DNA from: JANOSH01 sp031415695
GTDB taxonomy: Bacteria > Actinomycetota > Acidimicrobiia > Acidimicrobiales > Ilumatobacteraceae
NCBI GenBank assembly: GCA_031415695.1
Contig: JANOSH010000061.1
Coordinates: forward strand, 62,001-126,000
Length of the DNA: 64,000 nt
Reading direction: 5' to 3'
Shown: positions 25,780-33,698 of the stretch, piece by piece
Numbering within the stretch: the stretch's first letter is position 1
Layout of the letters: every line of letters begins with the position of its first letter
The notes under the pieces: model-generated
Seen by the model: the letters and a program-made list of their open reading frames with translations, nothing else
The model's database searches: none
Told to the model about the DNA's origin: nothing
Made by a program: the position numbers and the translations under genes

Positions 25780-27411
25780 CTAGAAGTCCATACCGCCGCC
25801 GCCCATGTCGCCCATGCCACCACCGGCACCGGTCGGCTCGGGCTTGTCGGCAATGACAGCTTCGGTTGTGAGGAACAGGGCCGCAATGGACGCTGCGTTC
25901 TGCAGCGCCGAGCGGGTTACCTTGGCCGCGTCGATGACGCCAAGCTTGACGAGGTCGACATACTCGCCCGTGGCCGCGTTGAGGCCGTTGGCACCGGTGA
26001 GGCTGCGGACCTTCTCGACCACAACACCGCCTTCCATGCCAGCGTTCTCGGCGATTTGCTTGAGCGGAGCTTCGAGGGCCTTGGCGACCAAACGAGCGCC
26101 AGTGGCCTCGTCGCCCGTGAGCTTGGCAGCCACAGCGAGCACAGCGGCCTGGCTACGAAGCAGCGCAACGCCACCGCCAGGAACAACGCCTTCTTCGATT
26201 GCGGCCTTGGTCGTGGAGACCGCGTCTTCGATGCGGTGCTTCTTTTCCTTGAGCTCCACTTCGGTAGCGGCGCCGACCTTGAGTACAGCAACGCCGCCCG
26301 ACAGCTTGGCGAGACGCTCTTGCAGCTTCTCACGGTCGTAATCCGAGTCGGTGTTCTCGATCTCGGTCTTGATCTGGGAGATGCGGCCCTTGATGTCGTT
26401 CTCGTCGCCCGAACCCTCGACGATGGTGGTCTCGTCCTTGGTGACAACAATCTTCTTGGCCCGGCCTAGCAGGTCGAGCGTTACGTTCTCGAGCTTGAGG
26501 CCGACCTCTTCAGTGATGACCTGGCCACCGGTGAGGATGGCGATGTCCTGAAGCATGGCCTTGCGGCGCTCGCCAAAGCCTGGAGCCTTGACCGACACCG
26601 ACTTGAACGTGCCACGGATCTTGTTGACGACGAGGGTAGCGAGAGCTTCACCTTCGATGTCTTCTGCGACGATGACAAGCGGACGACCCGACGCCATGAC
26701 CTTTTCGAGGACCGGGAGCATGTCGCGAACGGCCGAGATCTTTGAGCCGACGAGCAGCACATACGCATCGTCCATAACTGCTTCCATGCGCTCAGGATCG
26801 GTAACGAAGTACGGCGAGATGTAGCCCTTGTCGAAACGCATGCCCTCGACGAGGTCCATGTCCATTCCGAACGTCTGGCTCTCTTCGACGGTGATAACGC
26901 CGTCCTTGCCGACCTTATCGATGGCTTCGGAGATCATGTTGCCAATCTCCTCGTCGGCCGACGAGATGCTGGCGACCTGAGCGATCTGCTCCTTGGAATC
27001 AACTTCCTTGGACAGCTCTTTGATGCTGGCGACGGCGGCGACTACGGCAGCCTCGATGCCCTTTTTGAGCGACATTGGGTTAGCGCCGGCAGCAACGTTA
27101 CGAAGACCCTCGCGGACCATAGCCCACGCAAGCACCGTGGCCGTGGTGGTGCCGTCACCGGCAACATCGTCGGTCTTCTTGGCAACTTCTTTGACGAGTT
27201 CCGCACCGATGCGCTCGTACGGGTCTTCAAGTTCAATTTCCTTGGCGATGGACACGCCGTCGTTGGTGATAGTGGGGGCTCCCCACTTCTTCTCCAGAAC
27301 AACGTTGCGGCCTTTCGGGCCCAGGGTGACGCGAACCGCGTCGGCGAGCTGGTTCATACCGGACTCGAGGCCCCGGCGGGCCTGCTCATTAAAGGCAATG
27401 GTCTTAGCCAT
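25780..27411 (-). CDS. groL: Chaperonin GroEL (HSP60)
   Basis: A 543-residue chaperonin of standard length. Landmarks are MAKTIAFNEQARRGLESG, VRVTLGPKGRNVVLEKKWG, the ATP-binding GDGTTTATVLA, VVPGGGVALLR and the Gly-Met tail GGMGDMGGGGMDF. It folds cytosolic proteins with GroES. No groES lies beside it, which is common for the extra GroEL of actinobacteria, but the Gly-Met tail is that of the housekeeping type. A GGAGGA ribosome-binding site lies about 10 nt before the ATG. Regulation by HrcA is expected from the perfect CIRCE element upstream. Confidence 0.97.
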   Translation of the reverse strand: MAKTIAFNEQARRGLESGMNQLADAVRVTLGPKGRNVVLEKKWGAPTITNDGVSIAKEIELEDPYERIGAELVKEVAKKTDDVAGDGTTTATVLAWAMVREGLRNVAAGANPMSLKKGIEAAVVAAVASIKELSKEVDSKEQIAQVASISSADEEIGNMISEAIDKVGKDGVITVEESQTFGMDMDLVEGMRFDKGYISPYFVTDPERMEAVMDDAYVLLVGSKISAVRDMLPVLEKVMASGRPLVIVAEDIEGEALATLVVNKIRGTFKSVSVKAPGFGERRKAMLQDIAILTGGQVITEEVGLKLENVTLDLLGRAKKIVVTKDETTIVEGSGDENDIKGRISQIKTEIENTDSDYDREKLQERLAKLSGGVAVLKVGAATEVELKEKKHRIEDAVSTTKAAIEEGVVPGGGVALLRSQAAVLAVAAKLTGDEATGARLVAKALEAPLKQIAENAGMEGGVVVEKVRSLTGANGLNAATGEYVDLVKLGVIDAAKVTRSALQNAASIAALFLTTEAVIADKPEPTGAGGGMGDMGGGGMDF

Positions 27412-27460
27412 GTGGGAATTCCTCCGTGGAAGGGGGCAAGCACTCAGGATATTTGAGTAG

Positions 27461-27487
27461 TTAGCACTCTACCGAGGCGAGTGCTAA
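27461..27487 (-). promoter_or_regulatory. CIRCE operator (HrcA site)
   Basis: A perfect TTAGCACTC-N9-GAGTGCTAA inverted repeat, 50 bp upstream of the groEL start. It binds the repressor HrcA, which is relieved on heat shock. Confidence 0.95.
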
Positions 27488-27495
27488 CGGAACAA
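27466..27495 (-). promoter_or_regulatory. groEL promoter overlapping CIRCE
   Basis: On the minus strand, TTGTTC (27495-27490) and TAGAGT (27471-27466) are separated by 18 bp. The -10 box lies inside the distal CIRCE arm, so HrcA would block polymerase directly. Hexamers were assigned by eye. Confidence 0.55.
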
Positions 27496-27530
27496 CTCCC
27501 GCCGTGCGATTTCATTCCGTCGGGGCTTTG

Positions 27531-27809
27531 TTAGGCTGCTCCACCGGCAACCGCGGGGATGATCGACACGGTTTCACCCTCGGGAACCACGGTGTCGAGG
27601 CCGTCCATGAAGCGCACATCGTCGTCGGCCACGAAGAGGTTGACGAACTTACGAAGCTTGTCTCCGTCGAACAACCGATCGGTAAAGCCAGGATGCGCGG
27701 CATCGAGGCCGGCAAGCACCTCGCGTAACGTGCCAGCGGGAAGCTCGACTGAGGAATTGCCGCCAGAGAGCGGACGGAGTGTGGTGGGAATGCGAACCTT
27801 GACTGTCAT
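27531..27809 (-). CDS. cysO: CysO-like sulfur-carrier protein (MoaD/ThiS family)
   Basis: A 92-residue ubiquitin-like protein. It closely follows the mycobacterial CysO pattern: VRIPTTLRPLSGG at the start, LRKFVNLFVADDDVRF in the middle and VSIIPAVAGG at the end. CysO carries sulfur as a C-terminal thiocarboxylate for cysteine synthesis by CysM. Here two alanines follow the GlyGly, so the tail must be trimmed, normally by a Mec-type JAMM protease, before activation. No cysM or mec gene is adjacent. TAGGGT lies nine bases before the ATG. Confidence 0.85.
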   Translation of the reverse strand: MTVKVRIPTTLRPLSGGNSSVELPAGTLREVLAGLDAAHPGFTDRLFDGDKLRKFVNLFVADDDVRFMDGLDTVVPEGETVSIIPAVAGGAA

Positions 27810-27913
27810 AACGGCCTTACCCTAGCGGCCCAGGAATCTAAATACGACAAAACGAATCGGGATTAGCGGCAGCGAGGCAAGCGAGCAGCCAGACGGCGTA
27901 CGATTTGGGTATT

Positions 27914-28903
27914 GTGAGAGTTGTTGCAGCGCTTGACAAATTCCGAGGAACCGTCACCGCTCCCGAAGCAGTCGCGGCTGTGGCCGAGGGGGTGCGACTC
28001 GCCGGTGGAACGTGCGACGGCGCGCCGGTCGGAGATGGTGGCGAAGGCACGCTCGATGCGTTCGGTGGCCCGAACCGCCACAACATCGTTATGGGCCCGT
28101 TAGGCGATCCGGTCGACGCCGGGTGGCGCATGCATCATGGTACGGCCATCATCGAGATGGCTTTAGCGTCTGGCCTCACGCTCGTTGGGGGCAAGGAAAA
28201 CAACGATCCAATTGCCGCCACTACGCACGGAACCGGTGAACTCATCGCCGCGGCCCTCGATGCCGGTGCCAAGAGAATCCTGGTGGGCCTCGGCGGCTCG
28301 GCCACTACCGACGGTGGCCTCGGTGCCCAACGAGCTATCTTCCCGCTTCATCGGCTTCGTGGAGTTGAGCTACGGGTGGCGTGCGACGTTCGTACGTTAT
28401 TCGTCGACGCCGCACCGGTGTTCGGTCCCCAGAAGGGCGCGTCGGCCGCTCAGGTGGAGCTGTTGCGTCGTCGACTCGAACGCCTAGCCCAGGTGTACAT
28501 CGAACAGTTCGGTATCGACGTCCGCGCCGTCGAGGGTGCCGGTGCCGCTGGTGGTCTCGCAGGTGGGCTGGTCGCTGTTGGCGGCAAACTCGTCCCTGGA
28601 TTTGAGCTTGTGGCCGACGAACTGCAGTTGGCCGAGCGCATGGAACGTGCCGATCTGGTCATTACGGGCGAAGGTTTCCTCGACGCCCAAAGTTTTGAGG
28701 GCAAGGTTGTAGGCGGGGTTGCCGACATGGCCGCGTCGCTCGGTGTGCCCGTTTTGGCCATCGCAGGACAGGTCGACCCCGACGTGCGCGACCGCATCAA
28801 CCACATCTCGCTCCTCAACACTTTTGGCGAGGCCCGTGCCTTCAATGACACAGCGGCCTGCATCACCGAAGCCGTAGCGGCCTACCTCGCTACACTGTCC
28901 TGA
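27914..28903 (+). CDS. Glycerate kinase (GlxK type)
   Basis: A 329-residue kinase, phosphorylating D-glycerate with ATP. The signatures are VVAALDKFRGTVTAPEA at the N terminus, APVGDGGEGTLDAF, ILVGLGGSATTDGGLGA, FGPQKGAS and DLVITGEGFLDAQSFEGKV. The GTG at 27914 was chosen; a TACGAT box lies nine bases before it. It sits alone and converges on the LytR_C gene across a gap that carries a paired palindrome. Confidence 0.92.
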   Translation: MRVVAALDKFRGTVTAPEAVAAVAEGVRLAGGTCDGAPVGDGGEGTLDAFGGPNRHNIVMGPLGDPVDAGWRMHHGTAIIEMALASGLTLVGGKENNDPIAATTHGTGELIAAALDAGAKRILVGLGGSATTDGGLGAQRAIFPLHRLRGVELRVACDVRTLFVDAAPVFGPQKGASAAQVELLRRRLERLAQVYIEQFGIDVRAVEGAGAAGGLAGGLVAVGGKLVPGFELVADELQLAERMERADLVITGEGFLDAQSFEGKVVGGVADMAASLGVPVLAIAGQVDPDVRDRINHISLLNTFGEARAFNDTAACITEAVAAYLATLS

Positions 28904-28907
28904 CCCG

Positions 28908-28976
28908 GCCATTTGCGCAACAGTTGCGGATTCGGCACCGCCAGGCCCGGCCGTGTCCGCAACAGTTGCGGATAAG
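28908..28976. repeat. Paired palindromic repeat, copy A
   Basis: Two related units, each beginning CCCGGCC and containing a CGCAACAGTTGCG palindrome (28916-28928 and within 28956-28972), fill the gap between two convergent genes. The palindrome starts are 42 bp apart. The second is a 17-bp perfect palindrome (TCCGCAAC-A-GTTGCGGA). A second locus at 37523-37597 has the same architecture and spacing. It may act as a bidirectional terminator or protein-binding repeat. Confidence 0.8.
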
Positions 28977-28978
28977 GG

Positions 28979-29644
28979 CTACTTTTTGACCGTAGTTGTC
29001 GGCTGAACGACCGCTGCTGCCGGCGTCGCCGGGACGGCCGGCGCTGGCGTCTGAAGGGGGAGCTGCTGGGTCGGCGCAACGTTGGCCACGTTGAAGTCTT
29101 GGCCAAGCACCACAATCACGTTCGCTTCGGGACGATCTTTCACCGGCTTGGTGACCGGCATTGCGATCACCGTGGCGATTTTCAAGTCGAGGCCGACAAA
29201 CTTTGCCACGGCGTCCGCGCCGGGGTTGAAGTACACAGCACTGGTTGGTTGAGTGGCAGCCGCGTTGGTGGCCGGAAGGCTCACCGTGTAACCCCTCGAG
29301 GTGAGCAACGTGCTGACGGTGCCAGCAATTCCCTGGATTCCCGCGCCGTTCGCAATGAGGACTTTGTTCAGCGCCAGGTTCAGTGCGATGGTGGTTGTGG
29401 TCGGCGGCAACGTGGTTGCGGCCGAAGCTGGTGCCGTGGTTCCACCCTTGGGAATGGTGGTTTTGGCCGCGCCCACGGTGCTTGAGTTCGTCGGAACGCC
29501 GCCAGGATCCGAGGCCACTGCGTCGTTACCGAAGCCGCGCTTGAGAACCACGGCCCCCAGCGCGAGGGCTACGAGGATGACAACTACGGTGCGCAGGTTG
29601 GTACCTGCTCCCGAGTTGGGACGATTGCCACTAGGGAACGCCAT
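28979..29644 (-). CDS. LytR C-terminal domain protein, membrane-anchored
   Basis: A 221-residue protein: a short cytoplasmic start, one membrane helix (about residues 18-36, LRTVVVILVALALGAVVL), a Thr/Ala linker and a LytR_C domain (about 90-190) with KVLIANGAGIQGIAGTVSTLLTSRGY and the later ATVIAMP/ANVIVVLGQDF strands. The tail is Pro/Ala/Thr-rich. Such proteins occur beside DUF3263 genes in actinobacteria, as here, and probably work at the cell wall. Its ATG overlaps the DUF3263 stop (TGATG). Confidence 0.85.
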   Translation of the reverse strand: MAFPSGNRPNSGAGTNLRTVVVILVALALGAVVLKRGFGNDAVASDPGGVPTNSSTVGAAKTTIPKGGTTAPASAATTLPPTTTTIALNLALNKVLIANGAGIQGIAGTVSTLLTSRGYTVSLPATNAAATQPTSAVYFNPGADAVAKFVGLDLKIATVIAMPVTKPVKDRPEANVIVVLGQDFNVANVAPTQQLPLQTPAPAVPATPAAAVVQPTTTVKK

Positions 29645-29949
29645 CAGGCCTCCTCGCCAAGCTCATCAGTGAGCACAGCCTCAGTTGAACGTGATCGTCG
29701 ACGCCTGTCACGTAAGCGACGCAGACGCCGAACGACCATCGGGTCGTAGTCGAGCGCCTCGGATCGGTCGAGTAACTCGTTGAGAGCGTGGTAGTAATCG
29801 GCCAAATCAAGCCCGAACAAGTCTCGGACCAGCGACTCCTTCACCCCGTCGCGGGTCCACCACGTACGCTCGAAGTCGAGAATTGCTTGCTCGCGATCAG
29901 TTAATACCACCGACACAGCCTGCCTGTCCGGAGCAAGATGTTCAAGCAC
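29644..29949 (-). CDS. DUF3263 protein
   Basis: A 101-residue protein with the DUF3263 signature LTDREQAILDFERTWWTRDGVKESLVRDLFGLDLADYYHALNELLD and an Arg-rich tail (RRLRRLRDRRRRSR). The helix-turn-helix-like middle suggests nucleic-acid binding, unproven. The first 14 residues before LTDREQ are poorly conserved in appearance, so an internal start is possible; the GTG at 29949 has GGAG about 10 nt upstream. It is coupled to the LytR_C gene. Confidence 0.85.
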   Translation of the reverse strand: MLEHLAPDRQAVSVVLTDREQAILDFERTWWTRDGVKESLVRDLFGLDLADYYHALNELLDRSEALDYDPMVVRRLRRLRDRRRRSRSTEAVLTDELGEEA

Positions 29950-29977
29950 CCTCGTAAACTCCTAGGATAGAAGCGTC

Positions 29978-30050
29978 GCCGGGTTAGCTCAGTTGGCAGA
30001 GCACCTGTCTTGTAAACAGGATGTCGTGGGTTCAATTCCCACACCCGGCT
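29978..30050 (+). tRNA. tRNA-Thr (anticodon TGT)
   Basis: A 73-nt cloverleaf. The acceptor pairs GCCGGGT with ACCCGGC (discriminator T), the D-arm is TAGCTCAGTTGGCAGAGCA, the anticodon stem CCTGT/ACAGG holds loop CTTGTAA with anticodon TGT at 30011-30013, and the T-arm is GTGGGTTCAATTCCCAC. CCA is not encoded. TAGGAT nine bases upstream is a likely -10 box. Confidence 0.97.
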
Positions 30051-30092
30051 CTCAAGTTTTGTTGTTGTCGGCATCGCCTCGATAGCGCTCGA

Positions 30093-30416
30093 CTACCGGC
30101 GAAGGCGCACCGTTGTGATGCCTGCAATGTCGATAGCGTGGAAGGAGACGAGCGGAACCCGATCGCGCTGGGCCACGGCGGCGGCGCAAGCAAGGCCCCA
30201 ACCTACGCCAAGTGCCTCGTCGACGATGTCGGCAGCGCGTTCGGCCAATGGAAGTACGGGAATTGTGATGATCGGCGCGAAATCGAGAGCCAACAGGTCA
30301 CCTGCCAGCCCGGCACGGTCTCCCTCGTGCCGAAGGACGAGGAAATGAACCGCCTCGCTCACGATGGTTTCGGCCACGTACGCCGCCCGGACGTGCAGGT
30401 CTTCACCACACGACAC
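30093..30416 (-). CDS. Small PIN-like protein, possibly N-terminally truncated
   Basis: A 107-residue open frame starting at a GTG. Its second half (LGVGWGLACAAAVAQRDRVPLVSFHAIDIAGITTVRL) resembles the last helix and strands of PIN-domain ribonucleases such as VapC. The N-terminal strand with the first catalytic Asp of a PIN domain is absent, and an in-frame stop lies 10 codons upstream of the start. Codon use looks coding. There is no adjacent antitoxin. It may be a decayed VapC-type toxin or an unrelated small protein. Confidence 0.5.
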   Translation of the reverse strand: MSCGEDLHVRAAYVAETIVSEAVHFLVLRHEGDRAGLAGDLLALDFAPIITIPVLPLAERAADIVDEALGVGWGLACAAAVAQRDRVPLVSFHAIDIAGITTVRLRR

Positions 30417-30475
30417 ACTGCCCAGGCCGAGATGGAACCATCGGTCTCACGGCTACCGGCTAGTTTGGGCGCGCA

Positions 30476-31429
30476 ATGAACGGCGATCGACTCGGAGTGC
30501 GCTGGGGACTAGCGGGCGGCACGGCCATTACGTCGATCGCTGATGCTCGTACGGTCGCGCAATACGCCGAGAGCGCCGGGTTCGACAGTTTGTGGATTTC
30601 GCAGGGTCTTGGGGTCGACCCGATCGTGGCGCTCGCGTGCGTCGGTGACGATTGCCCGAGCCTCACCGAGGTGGGCACCTCGGTGGTGCCGCTATACGGA
30701 CGCCACCCCATCGGCGTGGCGCAACTCGCCCGCACGGCCCAGAGTGCACTGGGTGGCCGCTTCACGCTGGGCATTGGTGCAGCATCGAAGAATGCAGTGC
30801 GCGACGCCATGGGCTTGGCGTGGGACCACCCGTTAGCGTTCACCCGTGAGTTCATCGATGGGTTGCAACCATTGCTCACCGGCGCCACTGCCGAGGTGAC
30901 CGGAAGCCAGCTTTCGACCCACGCAAAGCTGAACATCGCCGCCGCCGATACGCCGATCCTGTTAGCCGCGCTCGGGCCGAAGATGCTGGATCTCGCCGGT
31001 CGCAGGGTGCGAGGAACCTCGGTCGGTCAGTGCGGACCAAACACAATCAGTTCGTACATCGCTCCGTCGATTCGTGCCGCGGCCGAAGCAGCCGGTCGCC
31101 CGGAACCGAGGATCATGGCGCTCATCCGGCTGTGCGTCACCGACAACCCGGCTCCTGCCTTCGAGCTCGCGCGTGAGACTGCCGCGTTCTATCGCACCGT
31201 GCCGTCGTACTCGCGATTGCAGGATATGGAAGCCCTGACCGAGCCCGCCGAACTGCACCTTATCGGCAGCTGGGATCGGGTGCTCGAAGGCTTGCACGAA
31301 TACGCCGCCGCCGGGGTCACCGACTTCCGCCTCGAAATCGCCGCCCCAAGCCAACACGACCGCGACGCCACCGGCGACGCGTTCTCGAACTACTTACGCA
31401 ACGTTCCCCGGCTTGCTCAACCCACCTGA
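30476..31429 (+). CDS. LLM-class F420-dependent oxidoreductase
   Basis: A 317-residue luciferase-like protein, different from the one at 17552. Key pieces are VRWGLAGGTAITS, YAESAGFDSLWISQGLG, SVVPLYGRHPIGVAQLARTAQSALGGRFTLGIGA, PILLAALGPKMLDLAG and AAAGVTDFRLEIAAP, matching the TIGR03564-type F420 family. It starts with ATG nine bases after TAGTTT. The substrate is unknown. Confidence 0.87.
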   Translation: MNGDRLGVRWGLAGGTAITSIADARTVAQYAESAGFDSLWISQGLGVDPIVALACVGDDCPSLTEVGTSVVPLYGRHPIGVAQLARTAQSALGGRFTLGIGAASKNAVRDAMGLAWDHPLAFTREFIDGLQPLLTGATAEVTGSQLSTHAKLNIAAADTPILLAALGPKMLDLAGRRVRGTSVGQCGPNTISSYIAPSIRAAAEAAGRPEPRIMALIRLCVTDNPAPAFELARETAAFYRTVPSYSRLQDMEALTEPAELHLIGSWDRVLEGLHEYAAAGVTDFRLEIAAPSQHDRDATGDAFSNYLRNVPRLAQPT

Positions 31430-31465
31430 CGAAAACGGTTAGCAGGGCTCTGCGAAACTCGGACA

Positions 31466-32189
31466 TGTCACACGACGTGTTCTGGACGAATCCGAGCTAT
31501 CTGCTGGAGGAGCAGTACGTGACGAGCGCGAACTTGGGGAATCGCTCGCATCTGCACGATCGGTATGGCACCAGTCCGATCCCGTTCCGTGCCTGGGAGG
31601 CGGGGTTGGTCAACTAGCCGCCTGGCGGTGAGGTGCTAGAGGTTGGCTGCGGGCCCGGCCGGTTCTGGGATTAGGGTACGCCGCTGCTCGTGCCGAGGCA
31701 TGTGATGTGCAGGAGTTGCCGTTCAGCGATAAAAGTTTCGACCTGGTGGTGGCCAATCACATGCTTTACCACGTGCCCGATCCGCTTCGGGCGTTCCGCG
31801 AGATCCGCCGTGTGCTGCGGCCGGACGGCACCGCTCTCATCGCCACAAATGGCATGGGACACATGCGCCAGTTGTTCGACGCAGTTGACGACCTTGTGGG
31901 TGGACGCGCCCAGTTGCTCGGCCAGTCATTCGGCATCGAGGTCGGTGAGGCTTTGCTGCGTCAGGTGTTCGGGACGATCACGTGGCACTCGTTCATGAAC
32001 CCGCTGCTCGTCACCGACCCGAACGACTTACTCGCCTACGCCACATCGTTCCCGCCCGGCGAGAACGCAACGGTTGGTCAGCGCGCCACGATGCTTGAAC
32101 GGTTCACCGCCGAGGTAGCGGACGGCGCCGGCGGCTTGCGTATCGATACCCGCGCCGGCGCGTTCGTATGCTCTGGCGCTGGCATCTGA
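31466..32189 (+). pseudogene. Decayed class I SAM-dependent methyltransferase
   Basis: A methyltransferase broken in at least three ways. From the ATG at 31466 the frame reads HDVFWTNPSYLLEEQYVTSA then YGTSPIPFRAWEAGLVN and hits TAG at 31616; after that stop the same frame shows motif I, EVLEVGCGPGRFW, and hits a second TAG. A frameshift then moves to the frame of ACDVQELPFSDKSFDLVVANHMLYHVPD and the rest of the enzyme to 32189, with about 50 residues (motifs I-III, the second strand) missing at the junction. The C-terminal part (31707-32189) stays open for 160 codons but cannot bind SAM. It was probably inactivated recently, given the clean reading on both sides. Confidence 0.85.
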
Positions 32190-32198
32190 GATCGACCT

Positions 32199-33449
32199 TC
32201 AGCGGTCGCTGAACGAGGCCACCCGCTCGCACAGGAGAGCGACCAGATCGGTCGGCGCCGTCGGAATTGCCTCGCAGGCGCGGTCGAGCGCGGCACCAGC
32301 GTCTCGACAAACCGCTTCAACGACAGATGCCGCCCGGTCGGTAGGCATTCCCCAACCGACAGCCTCGCTGACCAAATCATCGCGGGTCACGAGTCGAACA
32401 TCGGACACACCGTTCACGAACATTCCTGCTGTCGTGCTCAGGGTTGGGTAGGCGAGCGTAGAGAGCACATCGTACAGCGGGGAGATGTGGACCTCGGTTG
32501 AATCCTGCAGCATGAACGAGATGTTCATGGCGTGGGCATCGGCATTGCCGACAACGATATTCACCGTGAGTTGTTGCAGCAGCCGATCGAGCTGTTCGGG
32601 CCCTGTCCATCGCCGAGCAACGGCGGCGACGTCGTGCATGGTTGGTCCGCCTGAGTCCTCATACTTGCGGGCGGTTGCGGCAACAGGAGTCGACAGGGCC
32701 TGACATGCAGTTTCCTGATGTATGCGGTGAACGAGTCCGTGGTTGTCGATCGTCCTATCGAACCGGGCGACGATGAGCACGTCTCGGCCGCCGAGGTGCT
32801 GGACCCGCGCCGTCGCGGCCGAGGCTCCAGATTCGGCTGCGAACCGGAGGCACAGCGCTTCGTTGGTTGCGCTGCCATCGAGTCCGGTAATCGCCGGTTT
32901 AAGAATGTGCGTTGATGCAACCGCCGCAGTGGGGAGCGCCCAGCGGTCGCCGGGCAACGCCGTGAGCACCAGCTTCTCCTGAACACCAGCAAGTGAAACG
33001 CGAAGGTTGTCGTCGAGACCAAGTGGATTGAAGCGCAAGTTGCGAATCAGCTTATCGAGTGCACCTGGGCTGAGCGGTTCAAGTGTGGCGACCGACTCGC
33101 TGACGGGCGGGCCGTCGTCAGCGGGGATGATGGCAAGTGCCCCTGCACAATCGCGTCCCAGGGAGCGGAGAAGTCCGAAAGTGTCAGCTTCCGACAACCG
33201 CAAGTCGTAGGCAATGATGCGTCGGGCCTCGCCTTCGGGAAGCAAGCCATCGAAGTACGGGCGAACGATGCGATCAAAGAACGGCCGAATGCTGGTAGGC
33301 ATGCTCGTGGAGATCAGCGGACGCCCAAGCCCGACGTGCTCGACGGACTCGTGGGTGTAACAGAACCGAAGGCCGGAACGAGTCTGGTCGAAGGTTCCGA
33401 TCAACCGATTGGCCCTCCACACGTTCAGCCGCCGGGTGGTTGTGGTCAC
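32199..33449 (-). CDS. hipA: HipA-family serine/threonine kinase toxin
   Basis: A 416-residue HipA kinase. The N-terminal couple_hipA domain (about 1-110) includes FDGLLPEGEARRIIA. The kinase part has the P-loop-like VSLAGVQEKLVL, the catalytic loop NIVVGNADAHAMN (Asp and Asn present) and the DFG equivalent SPLYDVLST. HipA toxins phosphorylate aminoacyl-tRNA synthetases such as GltX and induce dormancy. All catalytic residues I can check are intact. It overlaps hipB by ATGA (33446-33449), the normal order for this family being antitoxin first. Confidence 0.92.
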   Translation of the reverse strand: MTTTTRRLNVWRANRLIGTFDQTRSGLRFCYTHESVEHVGLGRPLISTSMPTSIRPFFDRIVRPYFDGLLPEGEARRIIAYDLRLSEADTFGLLRSLGRDCAGALAIIPADDGPPVSESVATLEPLSPGALDKLIRNLRFNPLGLDDNLRVSLAGVQEKLVLTALPGDRWALPTAAVASTHILKPAITGLDGSATNEALCLRFAAESGASAATARVQHLGGRDVLIVARFDRTIDNHGLVHRIHQETACQALSTPVAATARKYEDSGGPTMHDVAAVARRWTGPEQLDRLLQQLTVNIVVGNADAHAMNISFMLQDSTEVHISPLYDVLSTLAYPTLSTTAGMFVNGVSDVRLVTRDDLVSEAVGWGMPTDRAASVVEAVCRDAGAALDRACEAIPTAPTDLVALLCERVASFSDR

Positions 33450-33667
33450 GGTTCGGCCTCGGTAATCGTGATGTGGAGACCGAGTGCTTCGAGCAGGGCG
33501 AAGTAGCGCCGAACGAATTCGGGAGCTTCCCCACGCTCGATATTCGACAGATAGGTGCGATGCAGGCTGACCTTGGCCGCTAGCTCGGCCTGTGTCAGCC
33601 CGCTTGCAACCCGGAACTCAGCGATTGCTGTCCCAAGATCTTCAGGTCGACGCAACACAATCTGCAT
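33446..33667 (-). CDS. hipB: HipB-like XRE-family antitoxin
   Basis: A 73-residue helix-turn-helix protein (ASGLTQAELAAKVSLHRTYLSNIERG) that should bind HipA and repress the operon. An in-frame ATG seven codons upstream (33688) exists, but a perfect TATAAT box lies between the two ATGs, nine bases before the second, so I place the start at 33667 (MQIVLRRPEDLG). Confidence 0.88.
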   Translation of the reverse strand: MQIVLRRPEDLGTAIAEFRVASGLTQAELAAKVSLHRTYLSNIERGEAPEFVRRYFALLEALGLHITITEAEP

Positions 33668-33689
33668 GATGTCTTTATTATAGGACATC
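33668..33689 (-). promoter_or_regulatory. hipBA operator with embedded -10 box
   Basis: The inverted repeat GATGTC-N10-GACATC ends directly at the hipB start codon. TATAAT (33682-33677) lies in its spacer. Binding of HipB here would cover the -10 box. Confidence 0.75.
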
Positions 33690-33698
33690 CGAAGGGTT

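Noticed and set aside
30021..30479. 152-codon plus-strand frame
   Set aside because: It begins inside tRNA-Thr and is antisense to the PIN-like gene.
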